DNA of 64,000 nucleotides. Source: Zasmidium citrigriseum (taxonomy: Eukaryota > Ascomycota > Dothideomycetes > Mycosphaerellales > Mycosphaerellaceae). Location of the stretch: NCBI GenBank assembly GCA_002786025.1, contig NHNW01000035.1:1-64000 (forward strand). Reading direction: 5' to 3'. The position numbers were made by a program, and so were the translations under genes. Shown here one piece after another: positions 43,400-55,974 of the stretch (position 1 is its first letter; every line of letters starts with the position of its first letter). The notes below the pieces were generated by a model. That model had not been told where the DNA came from. It saw nothing but the letters and a program-made list of their open reading frames with translations, and did no database searches.

Positions 43400-46300
43400 T
43401 AGCCGTACGGTAGACCTAGCCTATACTAGTAAGTTAGTATTAGCGGTAGTAGTAGTACTACTTATAGTCTAAGCCGCTATATATCTAGTAATAAGCGGGC
43501 TATCTAGTACTAGCTCGCTAGAGTATATATAGGTAGAAGGCTACTCTAAATCTAATAGTTTAGACTATTTAGTTAGCTACTTATACATAATCTACCCTAG
43601 CGGTAGGTAGAAGCTAGTAAGTTTAGGTTTATTAGAGTAGTTAGAATAGAAGTTAGCGATAGTAGCTAGTACGTTAACGAAGACTTACGTAGCGAGCTCC
43701 TAGGTAGCCTCGCTATCTAAGTATCCTTTCTATCTTATAAGATACTAAACGCTTCTTCTATACTTCCTTAAGTTAAGGATAGTACCTACCTTATAGTAGT
43801 CTTTAGTTTAGTTAGCCTAGGTAACTTAGATTAGCGGAGGTTAGGTACCTATATTAATATTAGGTAGATAAGGTTTTAGGAGGTCTAGGCTAAACGTATT
43901 ATATATAGCGATAGAAGTAGGGTTAAGGTCGAGCTTAAAGGCTTTACCCCTATAGAGGACGTTAGTAATAGCTACGGGACCGTACTACTTAATATTAAGC
44001 TTCTTAGAAGGGCGTAATATAGCCTAGTTTCGTATATTAATATAGATATAGTTACTAACCTAATAGGGAGGTAGTACCGCTCTATAGGTATTAGTATAGT
44101 TAGCTTATATTTACTAAGCGAGTTAGATCTAGTTATAGAGGAATAACTATATATCTCGTATCTAAGTAGCGAAGCGATTTACGGCCTCGGCGGATAGGCG
44201 CTACGTACTTAGAAGGGTTTATAGTTAAGGAGGTAGCGTAGATATATTAGTATAGAGGTTATAGGCTATCTTAGTAAATATAGGTAATATACTAGTAGAT
44301 TCGTATACGTTATTATTATATACGACTTAGAATAAAGGTAGCTAATCTATCTAGTTATCCTAGGCGTAGGAGATATATACGCGAAGGAAGCGTTCTATAG
44401 CTTTATTAGTATTTTTAGCCTATCTATTAGTCTATAGGTAGAAGGCGGTAGAAAGCCGATAATCGATATTAAGTAGCTAGTAGAACCGTCGCTAGAAGGT
44501 AGAGATCTACTAGGATCCTCGGTTACTAATAATACGTAAGGGAATACTATAGTAGTAGTAATAGCGATTAACTATAATATAGGCGATATACTTAGCCTCT
44601 ATAGATAGAATACCGATTATTTTAACTCCCTTACTAAGACGGTTAGTAATAGTAAGGATATTAGAGTACTCCTACCTATTAAGGGCGTACTTATAGGTAG
44701 GGAGCGAGACGACGAAGTCTATAGTAATATCGCTCTAGAGGTCGAGAGGCGGGGGTAGGGATTATAATAACCTAGCCTTAAGATCGTTAGCTTATTTATT
44801 AGATAGGTAGTTATAGTAGTTCTTATAGGCCTATTAGGTAGCGTAAGATAGACTAGCCTAAAGGAAGTCTCGTTAAATATAATCTAGAGTCTTAGCTCTA
44901 CCTATATAACCGTAGGCCTCGTAGTATTACTTAGCGATATTACGATAAAGTTTAGAGTTACCTAGTACGTAAAGAGCGTATAGGCCGTACTAGTTCTTAA
45001 TATAGATAAGGCTATTAACTACCTTAGCTATATAGTCGTCGATCTTTTAGGTACGGAGCAATTTAGCTAGTAAGCTAGTAGTAACTTAGTCGACTACCTA
45101 CTTTACCTCGGAGTCGTTATATACTTAGCGGATTAAGTAGATAAGCTCTAGTTCTTAGTAGATCTCGAGGCTAGTAGAGCTAAGGTTAATATCTTCCGAG
45201 TAGACTAGGTTCTTTATAGGTAGTAGCGTACGGAGCTATTAAGTAAGACGAGGATCTAATAGGTTAGATAGTAGGTCCTATAGCCGTCTAGTTAGACTAT
45301 CGGGTTTAGTACCTTACGTTCTAGGTCTATAGATAACCTTAAAGAAGAATTAAGATAGGAACTTAGACTAGCGAGCTTAGCGTCTATTAAGTTACTTACT
45401 AGTAGTAAAATATTTAAGGTTCTTATAGTCGGAATAGACGAGGACTAGCTTACCCTCGGGATTAGTAGTATTAGCTCCTTTATCGAAGTAAGATATTAAC
45501 TTAGGTCGCTATTCTTTAAAGGCTTTAATAATAGCTAGTAGTTCCTTATCGTAGATATTATAGTTATATTCCTATAGAGATATCTTCTTAGATATATAGG
45601 CGACTAGATAGAGTATACTATTATCGTCGTACTAAGAGAGTACCGCTATAGTTACGAAGTTAGATACGTTAGTCTCTACTATAGTAGCTCGTCTAGGTAT
45701 AAAGTAGGCGAGGATAGTATCGCTAGTAAAGGCTACCTTTAGTATAGTAAAGGCGGCTTCGTAATCGTTAGACTAGTACTACTACGCGTAACGGTCCTTA
45801 GTCTTATAAGTAAGGTTAGTTAAGGGTAGGGCGATCTTAGAGTAGCTATAGATAAACTAACGATAAAAGTTCGTAAACCTAAGGAAGGATAGTACGTCCT
45901 TAACGCTACGAGGGGTAGCCTAGTTATAGATCGCTTCTACCTTAGTTAGGTCTATTCGAATACTATTAGTACCTATAATAAGGCTAAGGTACTTAGTTTA
46001 CTTAACGTAGAACTTATACTTATCGATATCGAGCTATAAGCTAGTAGTACGGAGCTTATTAAGCACCTTTCGGACGTATATAATATACTCTTCGTAGGTA
46101 TCGCTAAAGATAAGTAGGTTATTAAGGTAGGCGAATACGAAGTTATCGAGGTAGTCGCGTAAGGAGTCGTTAATATATAATTAGAAGGTTCTAGGTATAT
46201 TATAGAGGCTAAAGGGTATAATAAGACACTCGAATTGTCTATACTAAGTAGTAAAGGTAGTTTTCTACTTATCGCCTTCTACGATACGTATATAGTTAAA

Positions 46301-49300
46301 GGCTACGATAACGTTAAGCTTAGTATACTATTATTTTCTAGCGATCTTATTAAGCGTATCTTAAATAAGAGGGATAGGATATCGGCTCTTAATCGTTAAT
46401 TTATTAAGAGCTTAGAAGTCTTAATAGATACGTAAGCCGCCGCTTAGCTTATAAACAATAAGTACTAGTAACGCGGTAGATAAGGTACTAGGTCGGATAT
46501 TTCCCTTCTCTAGTTAATCGTTAGTCTACTTCTTAATTACCTCGTTCTTAATAGTAGATATTAGCCTAGGACGGATATAGGGGAGCTTACTATTATCCTT
46601 TAGGTAAATCTTATAATTAGTCGGTCGATAGGAAGGTAGCTTATTAGCTTTACGTCGTAACTAGATATTAGCCTAGTCCTAGTATTCCTTAGGTAGTTAG
46701 TCTAGTATATCTTCGTCCTTATCGCGAGTTTATATAAACTTAGCGACGTTAGCTAGTATATATATAGTATAGGTATATATAGGGTTAGTAGAAGTAAGGA
46801 GTACGTCGATAATAGGTACCTATAGGTAATATAGGAAGACTTCGGCTCCCTTACGTTAGGTATATATACTAAAGGCCTAGGCGCCTACCTCCTTAATATT
46901 AGTAGAGTCTCTATCCTAGAGGGATTAAGGAGGTAGCTAGTAGGTCCATTTAGCTCTAGAGGGATAGCGGATATAGAAGAGCGTAGGTTATACTCCTCGT
47001 AGGGCGGCTACTATTATATCCTTATATAGACTATAACCGTAGTATCTAGATTAAGTAAAGGTTAAGGAATTATACCGCTAATCTTTATAGGGCTAGTACT
47101 TATAGTACTAGTCTCGTCCGAGAGAGATATCGTACCTAAGGTTAGCTACGAAGTACTTAAGCTTCTTAGTATAGCTACTAATATTAAGACGGATAGAGAC
47201 GAAGTAAGTAATCGAGGTAGTAGCTTTAGACAAGTTAGCGAGTCTAAGAGGAATAGGCGTATCTAATAGTAGGAGAGGTAGTTTATAGTATTACGCGAAG
47301 AGTATATTATAGAAGGATATAGTACTACTATTATTAAGGAAAATTATTATATTATAACTATTAATAGTACCCTTAACGATAAAGTGTTCGTTAATATCTA
47401 GGGTGTTAGTCTTATCTATAGATAGAATAAAGGAGAAGGTTAATAATAAGGTATATAGTTCTAGTAATATACTTAGCTTACTACTATTCGTCGCGCTCGA
47501 ATAGTAGTTTAGGCTTTTAGGGCCTCGCTAGTAGGAGTAGTAGTAGAGGTAGTAGTACTAGTACTAGTACTAGCGCTCGTACTATTAGCTAGCGTTAGAG
47601 TAGATAGCGTATTAGCGTCTTTAGTAAAACGCGTAGTACGCTAATAGCTAGAAAGGGGGTAGGCGTTATTATTAGGGCTATAACTAACGCGGCGGTAGCG
47701 CTTATAGCGGTTCTTACGCTAGTACTACTTAGTAAGCTTAGGTATTATCTTAGGTAGGTTATAGAACTTAGTAGGTTAGTCGCGCTACGGCTTAAGGCCG
47801 TTAGCTAGTAGGCGGTTATTAGCGTTTAGCTAGCTACTATTACTAGCGTTATTACCCTTAGGCTTATTACTAGAGCTACCTCTCTTATTATAAGGATAGA
47901 GGTCTTCGATAATAGAGTTCTCCTACTAGAGGCGCTAGTAGAGAGCGATAAGCTTAGCTAGTATCGAATAGTCTTAGAGGTAGAGAGCCGTCTTATACTT
48001 AATACTTAACTTCTTATAGAGTTTAGTAGCTTCTATCTTTAAGCCTTACTTACTAGATATCTTAGGGATAAAGGTATTAATCTTCTAGAACTTTAGATAG
48101 AACTTAGAGAACTTCTTATTCGGGCCTATTACTAATTAATCTATCTAGTACTAAGTATTACTAATAGCGTCGTATACGCCGAAGTAATTATCGAGGTAGT
48201 TTAAATAGTCTCGAATAGAATAGAAGTATTCGCTAGTTACGAATAACTTCTTAAGCTAAAGAGTAGGGGGAATTATTCCCTTAATAGTACTATAGGTAGT
48301 ACTAGTAGTATAGGAAAGGACGTAATATAGGGCGGCGTTAATATCGCGGAACCGAGTAATAGCGAGCTTTATACCTAGCGAGTTAAGCTATTCCTCGAGT
48401 ATAAACTTATTATTACTAGAGAATTTCTTAGGATCCTTAACGTTACGGCTAGTCTTTATACTATTAAGAAGAGTAGGGTTATAGATAGCTAAGTCGTTTA
48501 GGCTATTAGCGTCGCTATTAGAGTTAGACTAACGAGGTTAGCGGCTCTTCTTCTTATAAGCGTTATAACGAGGGTAGCGATCGTTATTACTACTAGAGGA
48601 GTCGGAGGAATTAGATAGTTTAGAGCGCTAGCGATAGCGCTAAACTAGCGAGAAGTTAGAGTCTAACTCGGAATCTAGCGTTAGTATACTAGGGCGCCTA
48701 CTACTAGAGCGTCGATTAGCCTATCGCTTAAGGGCGTTATACTTCTTCTATAGGGTATCTAGGCTATCCTTAAGTTAGCCTTTAGCTTATTCTACTAGTA
48801 GTTTATTAGACTCGGCTTACTTAGCTAACTAGTATACTCTACTCTTCTTATCTTATATCTTAGAGAGCTTCTTATCTTATATCTTAGAGAGCTTCTTATT
48901 TAGGGCTTAGATCTCGAGAAGCGCCTTCTTAAACTTCTCCTTATTAAGGTCGTTAGCTCGTAGAAGGGCGTTAGTAGTAGTAATAGTATTATTATAGTTC
49001 TAGGCTAGCTTACAAAGTAGTAGATATATCTCGTTAGAGTTAGCTACTACTTTAGTAGTAAATACCTCTAGCGTAAGGTCTTTTAGGGAGTTAAGGGGGA
49101 CTCGGATAGTATTACTATTCTCTTACTTATCTTCGATATTAATAGTAGTTTCTATACCCTCCTTATTTAGGTCTACTCGAGTAAAGTAGGTAAGGTCGAG
49201 TAGTTTAAGGGTATCGAGGACTATACTTTCTTTAGGTAGCTTATTTAGGATATCTAGTTTTAGCTTCGCGGTACTCGACGAAGGGATCTAGTTTAGGATC
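43400..49300 (-). pseudogene. Gypsy gag-pol remnant
   Basis: On the minus strand, Gag begins near 49,300 and includes a coiled coil with a short duplicated segment (KKLSKIQD twice, about 48,840-48,905). Reverse transcriptase is unmistakable near 46,250-46,080: RQFECLIIPFSLYNIPRTF, then FVFAYLNNLLIFSDTYEEYI. The catalytic YLDD has become YLNN, as expected from GAT and GAC being hit at TpG. RNase H and integrase should follow toward 43,400; I did not resolve their motifs. Many RIP-made stops and missense changes leave no functional product. Confidence 0.85.
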
Positions 49301-49656
49301 TAGGTCGTTAGAGCGGCCGAGTATATCTTACGTATCGGCTAGTACGTATAGCTAGGTAAAGAGGATCGAGTCTCGCTTAAGAGCTAGCGGAAGGCGTAGG
49401 TAGGCGATAGCGCCTAGTATATTATCCTCGTTAGCTATAGCGAATAATAGATAAGAGGTATAGAAGAGAAAGTAGAAGGTACTTAACCTAATAGACTACG
49501 GCGGGTAGTAGTAGAAGCTACTAAGTAGTAGAGAGTCTCGTCTCGACTCGAGGGTAGATAGGTAGAGTAGTAGTAGCGCTTATTAAAGGCGCTACTATCG
49601 CGGTAGAAGTAGAGGACGTCGTAGAAGGCGTCTAATATTATATTAGTCGAATATAC

Positions 49657-49829
49657 TATAAGGGGACTATATAATAGGGTTAGGCGTAAACAATCTAATA
49701 TTCGACGAGCTATCTAGAAGAAGGGCGAGGGAAGCGGAGTAGTTATAGGCCTACTAAGCTAGGTATTAGTAGGCTAAGCTAGAGTTACGTAACCGCGCGT
49801 AACTCGGGCGTCGACGTTAGCTCGTAATA
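49657..49829 (-). repeat. Gypsy LTR, right copy (5' LTR)
   Basis: 173 bp from TATAAGGGGACTATA to CTCGTAATA, the partner of 43067-43239. The first internal bases on the minus strand (GTATATTCGACTAATA) would be the primer-binding site; the primer tRNA was not identified. Confidence 0.93.
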
Positions 49830-49899
49830 CCTCGTAATACTCCTTTTACTAGTAATACTTCTCTTAATCCTTATCTCTTTAATTATAATTCCTCTCTTT

Positions 49900-52800
49900 T
49901 ACCCCCTAAAATCCTAGTTAAGGTAGGATTATACCTTAAGAGTTTAGGTTTAGACTCTTATTATTAGTCGCCCTTAGTCCGTTAGTATATAATCCTAGTA
50001 TTCTTATTATCTTTAGTTGTCCTAGGAAGGTAATATACTTCTAGATAGGTAATAGTTTAGTTAGTCTATTAGTAGAGATCTTATTAGTACTTTTCTACTC
50101 TATATTTATATACCTAGCCTAATAGCGTTCTCTTAGCTAGTATTATTAAATGTCTACGTGCCTTATCTTCGTATTAATCTTCCTACTAGTAGATTTTACG
50201 GCTCTTAGTATTTATTAATTATCGTAGAAGAGTATCGACTTTATATCTAGTTATAAGGTAAGGCGTTCTAGTACTCTTATCTACTATATTATCTTAGATA
50301 TAGCGTAAGAGAGTCTATATAGCTCTACTTCTATACTAGACTTCGTAATATATATCTACTTTATCGCTTTCTAGTCGATAAGTCTATTAAAGAGGAAGAA
50401 TAGAAACCCTTTACTAGATCTACGAGTTTCTTAATTATTAGCGAATAATATATTAGAGGCTCCGTAGAATTCTAGTTAAGATTCCTTAGGTTTATAGTAC
50501 GTTAAAGCTAGATCTTTTATTACGTAGAGATATCTTAGTAAGTAATTTACTACGTTAATATCCTTTAGCCGTAGATTTACTAGTCTTCTTACTAGTAAAG
50601 ACGTTACGAACGTAATATCTAGTCGGGTTTAAACGGCTACGAAGTTAATACTACCTATAACGCTATTATAGTAGGTTCTTAAGGTTTCGTCTACTTTAAA
50701 GCTATCGATATCTAGCTCTATTAGATTATAGTTAGCGTCTAATAGTACGCGAGGTCGATATATTATTAGAGTTTTATATCGTTAGATAAGTTTCTTAATA
50801 TATACTTCTTAACTAAGGTAAGTAGTTTAAGCTTCTCTATCTCTCTTAATCTTAATACTATAGAACTATAAAATCTTACCTATCTCTCGTACTTCGTAGT
50901 AAGACTTAATCTAAGCTACTACTTCCTTAGCCTCTTTCTAATAATCCTTCGGATAGGCTAAGTAAATATTATTTATAAAGAAGAAGATAATAATCTTTCC
51001 TCTAATATAGATATATTCTATTATATCCTTAAAACCTATCTTAAGAAGAGTATCTCGAAGTTTGTAATACTATAGTTTTAGTAAATATTTAAGCCTATAT
51101 ATCGCCTTAATATATTTTAGAACCTTACCTAGTTTATAGAATCTATTAGGTAGCTATAGATAGATTAGTTTAGGTAGTATTACGTTAAGAAAGGCGTTAA
51201 TAGCGTCTATCTATATCGTTTCGAGATTAAAGTAGTTAATAAGAGCTATTAGTATCTAGAATACTCGAGTAGCGAGAGTAGTAGCGTAGGTATTAAAGTA
51301 TATTTCTTAAAGGTCGCCTCTAGTATAAAGTCTCGCCTTAAAACGCTCTATAAGGCTATTAGTATTAATCTTATACTTCTAAACCTATACGACTAGTAGA
51401 GGTTTATTAGTATACTCTAAGATATTAATAATTTCGAACGTACCTATTAATAGGTACTTACCGAACTTAACCTCTATAGCTTCTAGGAGCTAATCCTTAA
51501 ATAGGTGCTTCTTAAGGTCCTTAAATCTCTTAGGCTCGGGTAGTATCTTACTAATATATATCTTCTTAACTACTTACTCGTTAATAACCTTCGTTATAGC
51601 CGCTATAAAGGCTAAGAAGAAATCTTTAAATCGTAGTCGCTTATCGTAATAAAGGTTTAAATCTATTAGCTCGTAAGAATTCTTAGTAAGAAGCGGTCGT
51701 TTATTCCTCTTAACTTCTTCGTAGATCTTAACTAGATATTCCTTAACTAGAAAGATAGATTATTACTAAGGAAATTCGGGTTCGAAGTAGATATCTTCCC
51801 TTATCTAAGCGTTAGGCTAAGAGTATAGGATTTCTTTATCTACTTCTTTAACGTTAGGTTAGTTCTTAAGGACATTTTAAGTTCGTTCCTATTATTATTA
51901 GTCCCTTATTACCCCCTAATCTTATAGAAGATTATATAGTTCGTAAGTCTTAATTAGATCTATAAATTACTTAGCTATAGGACCCTAAGGGAATTAAATA
52001 TTAATCGTATACTAGATATCGTCGCTAATAGCGTATCTAATATCTAGATCGAAGTACTTAAGATATCGGAAGTTCTCGTTAAAGACTATATCTCTAGTTC
52101 TAATAACTTTCTTCTATAATAGTATCTAGACTCTATAGATATTATATCCTTCGAAACCGACGAGATATCTAATATAAGCGCAAGAATTAAGCTTCGCGCG
52201 CTTAGGAAGGTAATAGGGATTAGTCTTATATACGTAGGCTCTCGAGCCTACGACGTATATATACGTAATAGATAGCTAAACTCTAGTAGCTACTTTATAT
52301 AGTATCTTCTAGTCTAACGCCTTCGTAGGCGATTAGTTTAGGATATATACCGTAGTATAGACTAATTCTAGCTAGAGAGTATTAGGGAATCTAGCGTAAA
52401 TAGCTAGAGATCTTACTATCTTAATAATAAGACCTCTAGGCCGTTCTATAGGATCCTAAGTAGGTATCTATAGAGCGGTTAAACTTAGTAATACTTTATC
52501 CTTTAGAAGGATTAATTAAAAGTATAACGTATACGAAGAATCGTTATCCCCTAAGAGTATTACTAAGTCTCTACCTATACGCCTAATAAATCTCTATAGT
52601 TCGTAGTAGTAGTTAATAATAGTTAAGCTATTATATCTAGGTATAGTCTAGATAAAGTATAGCTTTATTAAGAGATTAAATACGTATATTATATACTTGT
52701 CTCCGTTTATCGCTAGCCTAAACTCGTATACGTCGATAGATATATCGGAAAAGGGCTTTAGATAGTAATAGTCTAGTTACTAAGGTCGTTAAGATATTAA

Positions 52801-54830
52801 TCTTTACGACTTCGATTAAGCGTAGGTATTATAGTTAATTACCTTAGGTAGTTTATTATCTTCGAGATTAGTAATATCTATACTAATTACTATATCTCGA
52901 AGCTTTTTAATCCTCTCTCGTCTAATATAACTAAAAAGCTAATACTATCGCTAAGAAATTAGTTTTCTCTTAAATAGCGGGTACCTACTATTCTATACTA
53001 TAAAGGCTTTCTTATAGCTTATACCCTATTATAAGGAGAGGGTCTCGTTAACGCTAAGAGGTATCCCCTTATCGTTAACTAGCTATTTAAGAATATTAGG
53101 GATCTTAGCGTTTAAGGCGCTATTATTTTAAATATCGAGGTATAGGAACCCGTCCTTACGGAGAATACGAGTAATAGGTCTATTTCGTTTATCGTACTAG
53201 ATATTATTACGTTCGTCGAGGTAAAGACCTTAATTCCTTATCTTAGTTCTAGATACTAGGTTAGTATAATAGTTTAGGATATATAGTATATTATAAAGAA
53301 TTATGTTAATAGTCTTACCGTTTACCTCCTTTAGAGGTAGAGATACTTACCTAATAGCGATAGCTCGTAGCTAAACATTCCTAGTAAGTATTATTCCTAA
53401 ATCGTCTATTAGTACTAAGATAACCTTAAAGTTTACTACGGTCGAGTTATTAATAATATATACGTTACTACTACTATTAAGGAGCTAGTCTCGCGTAAAC
53501 TAATAGCGAGTAGCTAATATTTTTAACGTAGTAACCGTATTCGCCCTTCTAGTACTAGCGACGTTACCTAGTTAGTAGCGAGGCTTATTATTAGTTAATA
53601 CGTATTAGCCTAAGATATCTTCTAAGATTCGGATAGTAGTAGGATCCTAGAATTTCTCGGCCTAAAGTTTATAGAAGCCTTAATTCTATCTTAAGTATTT
53701 CTTATATAAGGTATACTACTTCTACTAGTCTAGGGTTATATTATTTAGCTTAGGTCGTTTCTAATAATTAACTATCTCGTATATTCCTAGGTTTAAGTAT
53801 ACCTTATTAGCGGGTTTACTAGTAATATAGCTATACCCCTAACGAGGACGCTAAGATCTAGGTAGTTATATACGCTCCTAAGGCTATACTTACTAAGTAT
53901 TACTCGTTCGTAGTTAATTACTAAGAGTAGCGTTAGCTTCTAAAGTAGTATTAGCCTAATACTATTTAATCTTCGTAGGTTTACGTATAAGAAATCGTTA
54001 GACTTTCTTAATATATTCTAAGAGGTTATTATAGGTATTAGTAACTAATCTTCCTTTAGTTATATTAATAGTTTCTTTTACTATCCTATAAAAATCGTTT
54101 ATAAGATAGTTAGTTAACGGATAGCTAGTATATTTAAGCTTAAGTTCGTACTAAGCCTATCTCGTTAGGAAATTATAAAAGTCCTAAGACTTAGGTCCTC
54201 TTATAAGTTCGTCGTATTTAACTTAGAGAAGGTATCGTCGAATATTAGCTAATAGTTCTATAGTTCTCTAAATATAATCCTACTATCTAGCGATAGTCGT
54301 AATATTTATCTAGTTTATTAACTCTATATACATTTAAGGGATCGTCCTATTAATATATACCTTCTATTCTATCTTAACCTTATAGAAAGCGTCGTATACC
54401 GCCTTTTAAGACTAATATATACTCTAGTAGCTCGAGAAGTAGTTTATTCTTATCTTATAGATATCGACTAGTTATTAAGATATATTCTTAGGTAGAGGTT
54501 TAGGTAGAGTAGGTATAATAGGCTCCTAAGGCTTAGCTATACGAGGGTTAATATTAGGTATCTTAATATTTTACTCTAATCTAGCTAGAGTATTAGCGTT
54601 ACTAGTAGTTATCGTCTAGGGGATATTAGTTAGCTCGGCCTATTTTATATACTTCTATACTCTAACTCTAATAGCTTAATCTTTCGTCTACTATATATAA
54701 TTATTAAACTTCGTCTAGTTAGAGTAGATAATCTCCTTCTACTACTTCGTAGTAGCGAGAAGTACTATAAGAGTATCGTTAGCGGATATAATAGGTAGCG
54801 TATCGTAGAGAAATAAGGTTTAGAGTTAAT
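49900..54830 (-). pseudogene. Copia gag-pol remnant
   Basis: Minus-strand order from the 5' LTR: a Gag-like start near 54,800 (LPIISANDTLIVLLATTK); then, after the integrase core, its C-terminal part near 52,260-52,080 (NPYYLPKRAKLNS, YIRYLVGFEGYNIYRV, RTRDIVFNEN). Reverse transcriptase follows near 51,250-51,150 (IDAINAFLNVILPKLIYL) with its catalytic region near 51,000-50,950 (FFINNIYLAYP, originally an FVDD-type motif). RNase H is near 50,460-50,370 (ETRRSSKGFLFFLFNRLID). Changes are of RIP type: Asp to Asn at the active site, Gln and Trp to stops. A second polypurine-like run (TTTTAGGGGGTAAAAG) lies at about 49,905. Confidence 0.88.
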
Positions 54831-54852
54831 AAGCTAGCCTACTATTCGTAAA

Positions 54853-54865
54853 CTAGGCTTATAAC
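54853..54865 (-). other. Copia primer-binding site, half initiator-tRNA type
   Basis: Directly inside the 5' LTR the minus strand reads GTTATAAGCCTAG. With the TG changed by RIP put aside, this fits GTTATGAGCC, complementary to the anticodon region of initiator tRNA-Met. Drosophila copia and yeast Ty5 prime from such a half-tRNA. Confidence 0.6.
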
Positions 54866-55041
54866 TATTAGTTAATAACGAGAGCAAGTAAAACTATACT
54901 TATTTTAATAGGGTATCTAAAGCTAATTTTATGTATAACTTATTACCGAGGATCTCGGTTAACCCCTAATAATTAGTGACAAATATTGTCTTAAGCCGAG
55001 ACTAGTATCCACTATTTAGTGCTGCAGATCTCCATCCAACA
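54866..55041 (-). repeat. Copia LTR, right copy (5' LTR)
   Basis: 176 bp from TATTAGTTAATAACGAG to CCATCCAACA, the partner of 41366-41541. Its outer (right) end keeps GTGCTGCAG and CCATCCAACA unmutated, and its inner half is RIP-mutated, the mirror image of the left copy. Confidence 0.95.
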
Positions 55042-55046
55042 GCAAC

Positions 55047-55689
55047 GGCCGCATGATCTATAGTTCATGCGAGACCAAGACCCTGGAGACCCTTGGATCT
55101 TAGCTTTAAATCCTCCTTCCCGGCATCCGGCTCCTGGAGAACCAAAGGGCGGTCACGTTACAGACCAATGCACCCCTCGTCCGCCCCGCTGGTACCTGGG
55201 ATTGACATGCAACTGCCAGATGCCCCTCCACGAAGGGTGGTTCCGCTCCAACACCAGCGAAGACAAGTTTGCCACTCGAAAGGCCTGGACTACGACGAGC
55301 ACAGAGCATGATGAAAGCCACAAATCTCATCAATAGAACGAACAAGCACTCCCAAGGACGAGATGGCATCCTGCTCGAAAAATGAATGTATAGCAACTTC
55401 AAGAACTGCTTGACTGCAACTCCTTCACAGCAAACTAGGCGAGGTACTGCGATTCCCCCATCGAGCATTCAGTGCCGCAACGCTCCCGCTGGAAGAGGTG
55501 GGCTCAAGTCCACTCCCTCATGCACCGCATCGTCGATTGAACACCTCTCATCGACGATAGCACCCCGTCAACACAGCACTCGCCAGTCCCATAAGAGCAT
55601 TGGCAGCCTGTAGTCACTCGATCGCTTCGATCATTTTTCGATCTCCTCGATCAAGGACGCTATTCTTGATCCCTCGTGCATCTACCGAC
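55047..55689. other. flank of Copia insertion, no supported gene
   Basis: Normal composition. An 89-codon frame at 55067-55336 starts 20 bases from the insertion and has no domain; it is probably chance. The region may hold the promoter of the small ORF at 55690. Confidence 0.45.
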
Positions 55690-55974
55690 ATGTCGACTTC
55701 TTCCTTCCCTAGCCTTGTCTTTGCCGACTCCAACCTCGCTCCTTCGATTGGCGAGGATTTCTACATCCCGCCGAGCAAGCCGGAGACTAGCGAGATGGAC
55801 TATACGGGTCTTTTTGAGGACTTTGCGATTCTTTCACTGCTCACTTGTGCCAAGAGTGAGACTCAGCAGCCTACCTTTCCGCCACGACAGAGCTCCAAGA
55901 AGGCGAAACGAAAGCTCATTTGGACGGTCAAGGCTTTGCTTCTGAGACTGGAGACTATCGCCGAGGAGACATGA
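55690..55974 (+). CDS. small hypothetical protein
   Basis: 94 codons from ATG, single exon. It has a Ser/Pro-rich acidic N-terminal half (SLVFADSNLAPSIGEDFYIP, then SEMDYTGLFEDF), a basic patch (SSKKAKRKLIWTVK) and a Leu-rich helix to the end (ALLLRLETIAEET). There is no signal peptide, membrane segment or recognised domain. The separation into an acidic half, a basic patch and an amphipathic helix argues for a real protein, but no independent support is visible. It may also be the fragment of a longer spliced gene. Confidence 0.4.
   Translation: MSTSSFPSLVFADSNLAPSIGEDFYIPPSKPETSEMDYTGLFEDFAILSLLTCAKSETQQPTFPPRQSSKKAKRKLIWTVKALLLRLETIAEET

Larger units (their letters stand above)
43067..49829 (-). 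mobile_element. Ty3/Gypsy LTR retrotransposon nested in the Copia, RIP-inactivated
   Basis: 6,763-bp element with 173-bp LTRs and the target duplication CCTCG (43062-43066 and 49830-49834). The polypyrimidine run CTACCCCCCCCTTT right after the left LTR is a polypurine tract on the minus strand, and the reverse transcriptase reads on the minus strand. Removing the element rejoins Copia sequence at TAATACTCCTCG/TAATACTCC. Ends TA...TA fit TG...CA after RIP. Confidence 0.92.
41366..55041 (-). mobile_element. Ty1/Copia LTR retrotransposon, RIP-inactivated, with nested Gypsy
   Basis: Complete element on the minus strand, bounded by 176-bp LTRs and the 5-bp target duplication GCAAC (41361-41365 and 55042-55046). 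Internal evidence for Copia and for orientation: a primer-binding site next to the right LTR, a polypurine tract next to the left LTR, and gag, integrase, reverse transcriptase and RNase H remnants in right-to-left order. Without the nested Gypsy it would be about 6.9 kb. The whole inside is RIP-mutated, and the outer edges of the LTRs are spared. Confidence 0.93.
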
